Translations under genes and position numbers: made by a program
In this document: positions 1-12,900 of the stretch, in pieces
Position numbering within the stretch: position 1 is the first letter of the stretch
Layout of the letters: every line of letters begins with the position of its first letter
Source of the DNA: Cydia pomonella
Lineage: Eukaryota > Arthropoda > Insecta > Lepidoptera > Tortricidae
Length of the DNA: 64,000 nt
Reading direction: 5' to 3'
Assembly: GCF_033807575.1 (NCBI RefSeq)
Contig: NC_084703.1
Coordinates: 4,774,001-4,838,000, forward strand
Notes under the pieces: model-generated
What the model was told of the DNA's origin: nothing
Seen by the model: the letters and a program-made list of their open reading frames with translations, nothing else
Databases searched by the model: none

Positions 1-723
1 TTTTTTAATAGCATCGCGCTCCTGGCGCATTTAGCCAAACGAGTAAAACGGGGAAACGGAATTAAAATATTACATTGTAACGGATAAGTTGGAATTTTGG
101 ACAAGGATCAGGGAAAAGTAACATATAATAATAATAAATTATAGTTTAATAACAATAATTTTAACGTTGAATTCCACATTCGAAAATGAAACCAATATTA
201 CACACACAGTTTTATTTCACACACATATACGCAAATTGATTGGTACCCTGATCGGTACCCGAATATATTTTCAATAACAAAAGAGATTCTCTAACACGAG
301 TACATGAAGGATTGCCCCGTTTGGGTGAAACCTTTTGACCGCCAAAAAAGTCGCTCGTTAAATTTAAGCGGTTATTAGATCTACACGGTCGCCGGGTTAG
401 TTTCCGATGGCCGGGTTGAGTTTCACGCCATATCCACGCCGTTTCACGAAATATCACAACATCGTTAAAATATTTGAAATGTAAAAAATACTTTGTCTCT
501 AATTGCCAAAAATTATCAGTTTGATATTTTTACACTCAAACTAAAGAATTTTAGTGGTGACAGTGATGTGCGTGACAACAGGTTAATTTTGAATAATATA
601 ATAGAAATTTTCATTATATACGAGTTATCTCTAATATCGAGATTACACCGACCGAACTAAAAAAATTACATTGGAACCTTTAATGTAAAAGTCATACTAA
701 TGATGTGGTTCCATAAATAAACT

Positions 724-917
724 CAAGTCTTGGACAATCTAAAATGTATTTAAGAAAATCCGTATATAAGGATGGTAATCCACCTGTCCACTTTCTTGGT
801 CCAATGTGTATTTGCATCTCACATTTTGCTTAATGAGAAAGTGAGACGCAATGCACATTGGATAAAGAAATTGGACAGGTGTTAATACCATCCAAAGGGA
901 CATAGGCATAAGACTTG
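724..917. repeat. Foldback element (MITE-like)
   Basis: The sequence folds back on itself. CAAGTCTT at 724-731 is matched inversely by AAGACTTG at 910-917, and the inner arms (about 762-830 and 835-905) are imperfect inverted copies that share a GGACAGGTG/CACCTGTCC block. It lies downstream of the enkurin stop codon. No coding capacity is seen, so it is probably a non-autonomous DNA transposon. Confidence 0.6.
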
Positions 918-1222
918 AAATGAGGTTTGTGTGGAAATGGCTAGAACTCGAATCGGATTTGACAACCTGTTACGGTGTTGGTCTTATTTTGATACGAATT
1001 TGAAGATCGCTCACGCTGAATGGTGCGTGCGAATTGAAGTGAAATTCACCAAGACGATCGTAAAGGTCGTGTCAAAACAGATTCAAAAACATCACAAAAT
1101 ACACACACAAATGCCGTTTGTTACGGCATGCGATTTTAGGTCATTGATAAGTAAGAGCAACGCTTACGATTATTGATTATTAGTTTGCAGAGTCTGAAGC
1201 GGTAATTACTACCACACTTACG

Positions 1223-1400
1223 AACGGATCTGATGTCGGGCCCGAGCAAGGATCGTTTTCCGTTTCACGATATGTAAGAACATCGTTAACAATATTTGAT
1301 AAATAATTTGTCTCGAATTGCCATATTTTGAATTAAAGGACGTGCTGATGTTTCGTGAAACGGAAAACGATCCTTGCTCGACCTGATATCCGATCCGTCC
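1223..1400. repeat. Foldback element next to the enkurin 3' end
   Basis: Two arms of about 50 bases are inverted copies sharing the block GCAAGGATCGTTTTCCGTTT; it occurs forward near 1246 and in inverse form near 1355. The element ends about 55 bases from the enkurin stop codon and may be transcribed in its 3' UTR. A relative lies at 5280-5515, and a single-arm remnant with a similar central sequence lies near 430-520. Confidence 0.65.
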
Positions 1401-1455
1401 GCCGATGTTATAAGCGCTTGAGAAAGATTTTGTTGCAGGTCCGTATTCTGTACAT

Positions 1456-4400
1456 TCAATAAACGTAAATGTACGGGTTGGTCTCGACGAGCTGTATGTC
1501 CTTCTCGAGCTGACGCAGCTCCTGTTCCATCTTGACCTTCTTCATGATCTTCGGCACCGTGTCTGTGAGCATCGGTAGCTGGAGGAACGCCTTCTGCTTT
1601 AGCTGCCATTTGTGTTTCAGATCCTGGAACGGCACAAATACTTACTATTAACGATAAACAAGAATCAGTGGCATAGCGTGAACTTATTTATCTACGGGCG
1701 AAGTCTCATCTACGAGGCCCTGTTCTTTCAGTGTGTCAAGAATTCAAGATACCTAATAAAAAGAGGCTTCCGCGCGCCCACGTCCAGCCACGCCACCGAC
1801 AAGCATACCTAATTACTTACAGTCCGTCAAATAGTAAATGAAGGGAAGGTCTTTAACATTTTAAACTCTGTAAGTCATAAACACAAACATCACTCAAACG
1901 CCAAGCTCCCGGGCGCAAGCGAGCTAATGTAAACCTTGATATTGAAGGCTTATTACAGAGTCAAGGACTCCTTGACCGACGAACATGCATGGTCCAAACC
2001 AGAAACTGTAAAAACAAGTAGCAATTAAAATCATTGTATTATGTGTATATGTAAAATTGTATAGGTGACACAGCTCAGGTAAGAAAGCACATCAAATATT
2101 TTTTTGTAGGTACCTATAGCAATCTGTCAGATTTATATAATGTATATCCTCATTTCTTTATTAATTTTATTTTTCTTTTCCTTTTGTAAGAATTCGATGT
2201 TTTCTGAAAGAGCTACGTATTTGTATGGTTTGATATGGCATTATTAGCTACTGTATGTAATTGCATGATTACTATAGTAATCTAAATTGTATTTTTTTTT
2301 TCTTATTTAATGCGTATTAATTATAAAATGTAATGTTTTGAAAAGATGTGTCCCGCCGAGTTTCTTTCCGGTCCATATTGGGATACCCTCCTTCAATTGA
2401 GGGGGGATTTAAATCTTCTCGGGACACAAGTGTAGGGTTAGAGCCGGTGTAGCTTTATTTGATGTTTATAAGCGCATTGTAGTATGCCTACTTGAATAAT
2501 AAACTATCTTTATCTCTTTATCTTTACTCGAAAGTGTGAAGGTTACTTTGACATCGCCCGCTATAACACCTATAGTTGTCCTTGGCGCTATGGGAACGAC
2601 AAGCAAAGACGACTTTAGGCGTTATTGGCGTTCAAATGGTTTAGATTCTAAAAAAGGACCAGTTTGCTCTTACCCAAGTACCCAAACGATTCAAAGATGA
2701 ATGAATGTGAAATTAAACTAGCAGTTTCATTCTTTTTCGTGACCTTTATTGCAATTGTATGTAGCTTCTCCTCTCTCAAGGGTGAAGTAGGGTGCAATAC
2801 CTAATGTACCGCGTCGTATGATGGTCCCTATGACAATTCATTTTTACGGAGTAGGAACCTATCAGTGTCTGGTAAAATGTTTGTAGATATATTTAGGAAG
2901 TCAAACAAATTAATTTATTTTGAAATAGTAATATTTACGTAACAAAAAGATTTACGAAAAGTGTTTTTACACTTTTTTTTTTTAATTAGGTATTCTTTAA
3001 ATTAAGCACAACAAATAAAGGCTTGAAGGAACTGTCATTTCCTATCATCCGACGAGAGATATATAAAGGAAGCTACTTCTTATAAACTCAGAGCAGTAAA
3101 AAGTATATCTTCTGTAGGTACCTAAGCTCGTTCTCACAGTAGCATTGAGCTACTTAATTAAGCCCTATGTCATTTTCTCGTACCTTGAGCAGTTTCTCCC
3201 TCTCCTCATCAGCGAGCTGCTTGCACAGACTTTCCTTATGATCATCAGCGTACTGTATGGCTTCCAACTCCTTTCTGATTCTCCTGTTCCGACGCACCAG
3301 GTAAGCTGGCATACGCCCGAAGTCCGGCCGGAGACAGTATTCCGGGACTTCACCAGAGCCCTTGATCTTCTTTATGTGGCCGTCGCGGGTGTCTACTAGT
3401 CTGAAAATGTTAATATTGGTCATGAACCTTATTAGATTTGACACGCACACACACACACACAGGCACTGATGCTCTCGCATCCATACACCCTGGTGGGTGC
3501 TATCTCTGCGTACGTCGCATGACGCAGGCAAGGGCAGCATCCGTTCGGTGTACTCCTAGGCCCTAACATCTCATTAAAGTGTCCAAAGGTACGTGTTGGC
3601 TTCAGCTCCGCGCATGCTTCCCAAATGTCCGGAACACGATTGCTCCGGGATGGGTAAAGACATAAAAATATATTTTTGTATTTAATAGATATAACGCTAC
3701 GGGTTGCAGGGAGGAGTAATGGCTAAGTTAACTGTGTTTATTCGCCGATATGACTTTGTTCTCATATTCAAAGTATGCATTAAACTATATCATATTGACC
3801 CTTCAAAGTTCCCTTACTACTCTGAATAGCATATTATGCGTGTGTGTCTAAATTATCCGCGACAACTTCCAATGAAACCTGCGTCGAATCGTCGGAAATA
3901 AACGTAACAAAAAAATCGCGTGGAATAAATAACCTCCTCCTTTTTTGAAGTCGATTAAAAACAGAATGTACCTACTTTTACTTTTATTATAACAAACTGT
4001 AAAGTCATACCTCGGCTCCACGGGTCTACCCTTAACCTTGATGGCTTTCTTAATGTTGAGCACCTTAAAGTTGACCTTCGGTTTCTCTGGTCCCTTGCCT
4101 GGCGGTGGTCGCCTCGGCACGGGAGGTAAGTCGCCCTTGATGCATTTGTGGTCTGACTTCTTTACGGGTTGACCTGGGTGAAGGGTAAACGTTATTTAAA
4201 AAAGTTTTTGTCTTCATAATAGTGTCCGACGAATTTTCATGCCGAATAGTCGTGTTAAAATCGTTGAATAAATGTCGTTGATCTTCCTTTTTATACATAT
4301 TATGAACAATGAAACATTTATAATTCGTTCAGTTTAGTGGTTTAACCTTTTAACCGCTAAAGACTTATATATACCACTCAAAACCGACCGAGAACGCTTT

Positions 4401-6362
4401 TTTTGTCTCGGCTGAGACCGAGATTCAATGGGATTCTCGGCCGAGACCGAGACCGAGAATTTATAAAATAGGAAAAAGTCGAATTTTGCAATAAAAATGT
4501 TTTTATAATCGAAATTCGACGATTTATCAGAAAAAAGTTATCATAATTAATTTGTAACGCTGTTAAATAGTATTTTAAGTGTTCCGTAGCCAAAACAGCA
4601 AAAATGGAACCCTTATAGTTTCTTCATGTCCTTATGTCTGTCGGTCTGTGCGTATGTCACAGCCATTTTACTCATAAACTATACGATATATTTTATAACC
4701 AAATTTGGAACATAGGTGTATACATATTATGTAAGTCGCTTCTTAGTTTAGTTTTTTTTTAATATATACTCCATATAAATGTAACTATAATAGTAAAAAA
4801 AAGTGGCTCATCAAAAGGTTTTTTGATTAAGTACTTTTGAAAATAATCGGCCTAAAAAAATAGTGTAATCACCTTTAACTTTTGAACCGGAAGAGCAAAA
4901 CCATTATAATTATTTAAATAATAAAACTTTCAGGGAAATTATTTTGACTATGGTCGGTTAAGCCATTAAAGAGTTATAAAAAAACTGATCTTCTTATTAA
5001 AACGACGAAAGTGCTACTAACATACGCTCTTTTGCTTGTACGGCTTTTTTGTATTGTGCTAAGGTATGCCTTATAACAGTTATAACCTTCCATTATGCGA
5101 AAAAATCAAATTCACCAATGATAACACATTGCCTAGTCTCGGTCTCGGCAAGAATCTCGGCCCATTTTGGCCGAGACCGAGATCTCGACTCGATTTTTGG
5201 CCGAGAATGCCGAGACCGAGACCGAGATTCTCGGTCGGACCTTACCAATTACATCCAAATTATCAGACCTGACATGGTGACATGATATCAGGCCCGACGA
5301 GGTCGGACCCGAACAAGAGTATTTTTTCGTTTCACCAAATATTAGCACATCGTTTACAATATTTGAAATGTAAAAAAATGGTTCATATGCATAAATATCA
5401 AACATTGAACAAACATATAAATATATCAAACATTAACGATGGGCTGATATTCCATGAAACAGGATACGATTATCACGCCCGACATCGGGACTGACTTCGG
5501 GCCCGATGTCGAAGGTATGGATGTAATTGGCTCAACAGCTTAACTTTTCTGCAGGTTTGGCATTGTGGTAACTCGCTATCATTCACATAACAATACCTAT
5601 TACTGAAGATGAAAGAGAACTCACTATATCCTTCCCCCTTCTTAAGGAACTTGTCAGGAGGGTTGACAGGCGTCTCCGCATACCCAAATGTCCGACGCAG
5701 TTGGGGTATTTTTCGGGCCTTCAGCTGTTTCTCTAGCTCAGAGTGATACCTGGTGAAAATAGTCAAACATTGTGACCATAAAAGGGCGGACCCAGAGGGG
5801 CGACGGGGGGCCTACGTGTGTCTTCTTGTTGCAAATGCGACAAGACGACAAGGGGCCACATGCCGCGATTCAGTCGTGCGTTTACAAAACGTGCGACTTA
5901 ATCGCTGCTACAACTTTACCGTATGTGCGACCTCTTTGAACCGATTTAGATAAAATTGGGTATGGGGCCCGAGGGAGGACATATACAATAGTTTTTACCA
6001 ATCATCATAATCCCACGCAAACGAAGTCGGGAGCAGTAGCTAGTTGCATATAAAAGTACGACTAGTGGGACCTGTTTTGATATTGTCACTTTATCTCGAC
6101 GTCGCATCACCTTTATCTCTACGTTAACACATCATTAGGTAAAAGTAAACAAAGTTTAATTACTAAAGACTAAAGAGATTAGTGTACCTAAAGCCAAAAA
6201 TAATAGAAAAATTTTAAGTTTGAATATGGACATTTTCTTGAATTTAGGTAGGTCATGTAGGAGGTTTTTCACCAACCTGGGTGTCTTCGGTGGTTCCGGT
6301 GGGGGTTTGTCGAGAATGGTATAAATAACTTCGTTGTGGTGTGCGATTTCTACTATCGACAT
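1456..6362 (-). CDS. Enkur: Enkurin (ciliary/sperm calcium-channel adaptor), five exons, complete
   Basis: Coding exons on the minus strand are 6362-6277, 5749-5625, 4173-4011, 3400-3184 and 1623-1456. They join in phase (86+125+163+217+168 = 759 bases, 252 aa), and every intron is GT-AG. Length matches vertebrate enkurin (about 256 aa). The N-terminus carries a proline-rich stretch PPPEPPKTPR (about residues 20-29), the SH3-binding type element known in enkurins, followed by a basic segment ending in DKFLKKGEG. The C-terminal half is the enkurin domain: VDTRDGHIKKIKGSG, then VPEYCLRPDFG and an LADEEREKLL segment, ending in a charged helix with EQELRQLEKDIQLVE before the TGA. Enkurins tether signalling proteins to TRPC channels in sperm and are microtubule inner proteins of motile cilia. 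Start choice: first ATG of the exon, with conserved residues directly after it. Introns hold transposon debris. An upstream X-box supports a ciliary role. Confidence 0.93.
2345..2525 (+). mobile_element. Retroposon 3'-end remnant
   Basis: The stretch resembles the 3' tail of an insect non-LTR retrotransposon: a GCCGAGTTTCTT-type start, a TTTATAAGCGCATTGTA block, then AATAATAAAC and a short TTTATC-repeat tail. It lies in the last enkurin intron. No reverse-transcriptase coding sequence remains. Family assignment is uncertain. Confidence 0.5.
3441..3461. repeat. (CA)n microsatellite
   Basis: A short CA tract with one G interruption, inside the enkurin intron between the 3400-3184 and 4173-4011 exons. 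Confidence 0.85.
4384..5238. mobile_element. Foldback DNA element with GAGACCGA subterminal repeats
   Basis: The ends are inverted copies: CCGACCGAGAA at 4384-4394 and TTCTCGGTCGG at 5228-5238. Both subterminal zones (about 90 bases left, 110 right) are built from iterations of GAGACCGA/CTCGGCC. The AT-rich interior includes a block starting near 4578 (TGTTCCGTAGCC) that resembles the start of the dispersed repeat at 18207. It sits in the enkurin intron between exons 2 and 3. No transposase remains. Confidence 0.6.
5280..5515. repeat. Foldback element, relative of 1223-1400
   Basis: Imperfect inverted arms carry ATATCAGGCCCGA near 5285 and TCGGGCCCGATGTC near 5500, with TTTCACCAAAT and ATTCCATGAAAC toward the middle. 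The arm sequence resembles the element beside the enkurin 3' end. Confidence 0.5.
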
Positions 6363-6959
6363 GCCTTTACCTATATAAAATAAGTAGCAAAAATATAATG
6401 AGATTTACCGTAAATATACTAAGGCCTAATGCCAAACACTTATATATCCACAGGTTACCATGGAAACAAGTTGAAAAGTACTTGGACGCAAGAAGTTACA
6501 ATTAATTTAATTATTATAGAATACATATTGTATACGTACTAGAGATATTTGTTAGAAAATTCTCTACTATATTTAAACCGGAATGCAGTATTGGCGCGAC
6601 ATTTAAATATCTACCTTAGCGTAGTAGTTTCAGCTTTTGCGGGCGGCAAAAAAAGGAACTAGAGAATATTCGATGCAATTTCTTTGTGTTTCCATTGAAA
6701 ATAGAAATGCGCATGTCCAATGCAATTTAATTTGAATGCTGGCGCCACTTCACACCCGCAAATAGATCGTGATTGGCTCAAGGGTTGGACTGGGAAATAT
6801 TTCATCTAGCAACACAGCCGCCCAATTGTCAAAACAAAATGTCTTTTTCTTCGTGTTGATTCTTCCCTGCATATTATTTTTAGACATTTTACGTTTTATC
6901 CAATGCAGTTTTTCCGGATAGCTCTTTTGATTTTAATTTCGAGGTGATAACCTTCGAAA
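6363..6959. promoter_or_regulatory. Divergent promoter interval between enkurin and PDPR
   Basis: The start codons of the two genes lie 597 bases apart and point away from each other, so this interval must hold both promoters unless upstream untranslated exons exist. It contains an X-box at 6454-6467 near enkurin. Nearer PDPR it has a CCAAT-type element in inverse form (GATTGGCTC near 6771). No TATA box is placed convincingly for PDPR. Confidence 0.6.
6454..6467 (-). promoter_or_regulatory. RFX X-box motif upstream of enkurin
   Basis: On the enkurin strand the site reads GTTTCCATGGTAAC, a full match to the near-palindromic X-box (GTTnCCATGGnAAC) bound by RFX/DAF-19 factors that drive ciliary genes. 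It starts about 92 bases upstream of the enkurin ATG, within the usual distance for ciliary X-boxes. Binding is inferred. Confidence 0.75.
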
Positions 6960-9900
6960 ATGTTGATAAGACGGGTGCACAGACGCGAAGTTTCGCGGTG
7001 CATAAGCCTATTCGGCGCGGGGCACCGTCATTTTTCGAGTCGCTTAGATGCCTTAGATCATGAAGAGAAGCTGGACGGGTGCTTGGAGAAGTTGCCTTCG
7101 GAGGCGAAGGTGGTAATATGCGGCGGGGGAGTGATGGGGGCGGCCGTGGCGTACCACCTGGCGAAAAGAGGCTGGGGCGACAAGACTATACTTATCGAAA
7201 AAGAGAAGTAAGCGTTTTTGAATAAATTAACTTTTGTAACGTAAAAATCTGTCGTTTAAGCATTAATTGCCGTTTGAAAGTGAGTGTTTTGAATGTTTAG
7301 AATACTTTTCTAGCTAGTGCTGCCAAATGTGTCGTAAATTGGTGATATGATAATTATTCATTGATTTTTTGGTGCCAATTCGATAGGTAGGTGGTGACAG
7401 TTGTGCATCGGGCGCGGGGTGGCCAGTTGCGTAGTGCGAGCCAATTGCATTACCAATAGTATTATTAAGGAATTTGCTTCTTATCACCTTCTGAGACTTC
7501 CTTCCAATGCTTTAGACAGTTTGATTGAGGAAAATACAGGCCTGTTGTGCAATAGTGCAAGTGCATATTGAAACAAGATGAATCAATACAAAGAAATGGT
7601 AAGAACCTGTGGATATGGAGGTAGATTTAAAATTATAGTATTGATTGGGTTGGTTTTATTTTTTATTTTCAATTATGATTTTAATCATATGACAAAAAAA
7701 AATTAGTTAAACAAATTGACACTTAGACTTAGTATATTTAATTAGGCTCTCAGTGACAGTTGATTTGAAACATTTTTTTTTTCATTTATGTTTCAAAGTC
7801 AATCCCAATTTTAAAGTTACTCACCAAACTGCTTATGCGGTTTGTTGGCGAGACAGCGCTCATTTTTTACATTTTTATGGTAAATATTTCTGTATTGGAC
7901 CCAATTCCTAATTGATGGTAGGTAGTTTCATACAGTACAGTCAACATTAATAATTTTTATGAGCACTTAAATTTTATGAAATATCCTTGTATATGACCAG
8001 ATTTTCATATTCATATTTGTTAATTGCAGTCATGTACAATGCATTATATCTAGGACTTATTACTATTGTACATGAACCTGTATAGGGCAATGCAATTTAC
8101 TACTTTATACTCCTTGTTCTATTTTACCATTTCTTATATTTACTTTGATACTATTATATCTCATTAATATTGCCATAATTCAGATAATTGCATGCTTTAT
8201 AATTCCACACTGGTTTTGTAGGTGTACCCTCATATTTCAATACACTACACCTACATATTTAAGAAACCTCGTAAGGTGGGAAACATTCATAGGTTCAGAA
8301 CAAATATCCATGCTAGTCACAGTCAATTGACCAACACTCTCATAGGCTATGTCGTTACCATCTTGTTTAAACTAGTCCAGTGGCTGCTCAAGGATTTTGT
8401 GTTTGTTAGGCATGGCCATTGGCCATTGATGGGCTGGTCATGTGGCAAGGCTCAATGACGGGAGGTGGACAGGAAAGGTGACCAAATGGAGGGGCCCCCT
8501 GGAAATTGTTGCTACTGCGGGTAAGGAATGGCAAAGCGTAGCAAAAGACAGAAACAAATGGAAACAGCTGGAGGAGGCTTTTACCCAGAAGGGGTCTACA
8601 GAAGAAAAATAAAAATTAATATTTATAAATATATATATCAAATGAAAAAATTCTCTGTGGAATATTGAAGCTCTAATAATAATAAAATAATAAATAGGCA
8701 TGGCCCTTAGCATACCTTCAAAATCCGCTTTTAATTGGTCACCAAAGTTTTTTTAATGTAAGGTAATAGATAAATTGGAAACTTTAAAAATATATTGGAA
8801 TAATAATAATAAAAAACTAGACCTAAAAATTTCAAATCTTACACTTTATTTAAAGTCGGTCCCTCAATGCTGAGGATCATGACATCATGTCCTTCTTTTG
8901 AAGACCAGATTCGTCCATTCCTCGCCAAGCGCATGGCCTCGTGCAGTTTTAATTGCATAGGTGCAACTATATACATAAACATAATATTTCACCAACCAAA
9001 TCACAATTTTCTTGTTTTCCATACATTGAAACGGCTTCTAAGCAATTGTGATGTCACATTGTATTGCCATTTTGTTAAGAGTCTTTCATCAGTAAAGTAC
9101 TATTGTGAGACTTTGACTATCATTTGTGACTTTTGTATTGCTTTAAGGCAATGAGTCCCAATCTGGGCTATAACCGTGAAAATCAAAGTTCGTCAATTGC
9201 GGGCATTTTTCTCCATCACTTTAATTACTTCTTACTGAGAGGAAAAGAGAATGATCCCCACAAATTGCGAATTTCCAGCATTAATAACAATTTGTCAACT
9301 TGCCTTTGTTGTTTTTTATTTATTTATATGATATTGCTTGTAATTTGCATTGCTGCATGTTTGCAATCTCTAAAATTTTGCGTTTTTTTTGCCTTTGCGA
9401 CTTTTATGTTGTCACTTTTGTTAGCCATTATTTAATAATGCATTTGCATTATTAAATAATAGCTTCTGTCTGCGACTTTATTTCTCTTTCCAATAACTGG
9501 AAACAATCTCTATACCGAAATTCTTCTCAATCAGTTCATTTCTTTAACTTTTTTGACTCTTTTTTTTATGATATAAGAGGCAAACGAGCAGACAGATCGC
9601 CGTGTGTTGATTGTGTCTTAAACTCGAACGCCACGTCAAAATGAAGTGTCAAAACTGTAATTGAACTTTATGCATGTGCACGTAGGCCTATGTTGCTCTG
9701 TGCTCTGTGTCGGATTAATCCGTCTTCGGCGTTAGACCTACGGTGCGGATACATCCGTCATTGGCGTCGAAAAGGTTAAGTGTCAAGAGGTATTATTATT
9801 AACCTTTTATTCATTTCAAATTCTAGTTTAGGTTTTTTATAACATTAATATAAAAGTAAAAAACACATACCAAAACAATACAAAGACATATAAACATATT

Positions 9901-12900
9901 ATAAAAAACCTAACCTAGGGTGCTGCCAGCAGCGGGGCAGGGCCCAAGTTGCCGGTGGTCAGGGCCGCAGATAGAGGAACCGACGGACTATACGCGACGG
10001 GTCCAATATCACCGCCTTCTGCATGACCCTTGATCCAGCCACCCAGCGAGTCTCTCCCATTATTATTATTTATTTATCAGGCAGGCAGTTGAAACAACTG
10101 ATAGTTGCCTGTATCCGAGTGATCTTCACTTAAAATGTATTAATAGGAGTTTTGCTATGCATTATGTCACAAGAACTAGAGATGACTCATGAATGTGGGA
10201 TTTGTGGAACTAAATAAAGAAATAAATATTATACGATATTATTACACAAATTGACTAAGTCCCACAGTAAGCTCAATAAGGCTTGTGTTGAGGGTACTTA
10301 GACAACAATATATATAATAGATTAATATTTATAAATACTTAAATACATAGAAAACACCCATGACTAAGGAACAAATATCCATGTTCATCACACGAATAAA
10401 TGCCCTTACCAGGATTTGAACCCGGAACCATCAGCTTCATAGGCAGGGTCACTACCCACTAGGTTGTTTGTTAGACTTGCTTTCAATCATGAAAATCTAG
10501 CTATTAAGTTTGCTTCAAACATATACTTTTACTTTGTAATTGTTCAAAGCACGGATTATGTACTGTTTTTGTGTAATTCAAAGATTTCAAAAGTAAAGAT
10601 AGGATTCCTACTGAACATTCTGGGTTGGTGTGCCTCGGTGGAATGCAACAACGCGATTGGTTGATGAGTTCGCTTCACGCGCGTGAATGGTGGCAGCTAG
10701 TTGCGTTGGACTGCACGCTTGGCTCGCATTCGTGCACAGCGGTGTTACTGTCACAGTAAATCGATTCAGCGGTTTAAGTGTGAAGAGGTGACAGACGTGT
10801 ACACTTTTTAACCGACTTCAAAAAAGGAGGAGGTTCTCAATTCGACTGTTTTTTTTGTATGTGTGTTACTCGATATCTCCGAGAATCGTGAACCGCTTTT
10901 CAATTTTTTTTTTAATCGTACGGGTATAACCCCGAGATGGTCCCGTTGGCACCAAGTCGGGGTCTGATGATGGGATCTTGGAGAAATCGAGGGAACTCTT
11001 CAAATGTTATAGGTACATGTATGGCGCTTTTGGTAATTTCTGAAGTCGGTTTTATTTTTTGTTATTAATTTATAATATTATTATGGATTATGAATTTGTT
11101 TACTTGACATGACATTCGCTTATCGCGCATATCTAATAATACATAGATCTATAATTTAAGACCATTATATTATATATAACTACATTATTACGAATTAACT
11201 ATTTGTATTTGTCCTCGCAGAGTCGGGGCTGGCAGCCGCTGGCACTCCTCAGGGCTCATCGGGGCCTTCAAACCGTCCCTCGCCCAGGTCAAGCTGACGC
11301 AGTCCTCCATCAGACTCCTCCAGGAGTTGGAGACGGCTGGACGGAACACTGGATGGAAGCAGTGCGGGTCCCTGCTGCTGGCGAGGAATAGAGATCGCAT
11401 GACGGTGTATAGGAGGATGAAGAGTCAGTCCGTGTAAGTACGTATACCTACTATGACAAACTTGAGAAAAACCTGCGAATTGATTAGTTTGTGGGACGCT
11501 TCGGGCCTGCGCTCTTCGACCTTCGCAATAAAGATACGTGTATTCTGGAATGGTTCAGATGGAAAAAGAAAAAGAAGACGCCGGCATTGGCACGCTGGGC
11601 TGACGACATAGCAAAAGTAGCGGGGGCTGGTTCTGGGCCCAAGACCGCAAGGTGGAGGTCTATACCTCTTAAGAGGGTTCTGGTGTGATTTTCTTTAAGC
11701 AGAAATTAGTTAAATCCTAGGTTAAGTTCAAAAATATTTTACGTTTTTATTGTTACCCAAAAATGTAAGGTTTAATTTTTTATTTATTTATCCGGGTAAT
11801 TCCAAATACTTAAAAAAAAAAATTATTCCACGTGGGTGGCAAACAAGCATACGGCCCGCCTGATGGTAAGCAGTCTCCGTAGCCTACGTACTCCTGCACC
11901 TCCCGAGGAGTTACATGCGCGTTGCCAACCCTAAACCCGCCCCCCTCGTTGAGCTCTGGCAACCTTACTCACCGGCAGGAACACAACGCTATGCGTATGA
12001 GTAGTAACGTACTTAATTACGAACGAATTAAATATACGAACATTGAAGTTATACATATAAATAACCCAGTTAAATTAAGGGGTTTAATTTCATCTAGGAA
12101 TGAGTGACAATAAGCTGGCAACTCATATAAACCTTCATTCTTAAAGTTGTCTTAAAAGTCACAGAAAATCTCATGTACGAGCCGGAAGTTATTCCAGGTT
12201 AAAGGTCACAGATTTCAGCGAATATCAAAGTTTCTATAGCTCCGACGATGTTTTACATCTTGGTAATAATTGTAAAGAATAAAATTTGCCTTAAGTTATG
12301 CAACAAACATTTTTCATGCGCTCAAGCGATTTCAAGATAGAGGACGTAGAACGCGCAGCGGTCAGTCACACGTACTGGGCACTGGACTGGAAGTTACTGG
12401 GCACTGGAAGAAGAATAGGAGTAATATCAAAGTTATCTAATAATTAAAATAACATTTTGAAATCATCCACGTGGCTTTGGGCGATACACTTAAGCAAGGA
12501 ATATATAACACGACATGTTCTTACGTGTAACAGGCCAATCCGGAGATCATGCCGGATGCCGGCCCGGAACCGCGTTATTTGCGGCTCGGCTGTTATCCGA
12601 TTTAATTTTCTTGCTCGCTAGTTCCATTATAACGCATCGTGTGACCAGTGCAACGAGTTATATAATGCAGTTTAGAGGCGTGTAATGTTTCATATTTTAC
12701 AAGCTTTTATCTAACTTGCAATGTTTGACGACCGGTTTGGCCTAGTGGGTAGTGACCCTGCCTACGAAGCTGATGGTCCCGGGTTTAAATCCTGGTAAGG
12801 GCATTTATTCGTGTGATGAGCATGGATATTTGTTCCTGAGTCATGAGTGTTTTCTATGTATTTATATATTATATATATCGTTGTCTAAGTACCTTCAACA

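Noticed and set aside
1286..1609. 107-residue minus-strand frame
   Set aside because: It overlaps the last enkurin exon in the wrong frame; the correct frame gives the conserved C-terminal helix and a TGA at 1456.
12739..12800. tRNA gene at the SINE head
   Set aside because: A- and B-box-like motifs are present, but the sequence continues into a conserved repeat body shared with 10212-10465, so it is a tRNA-derived SINE.
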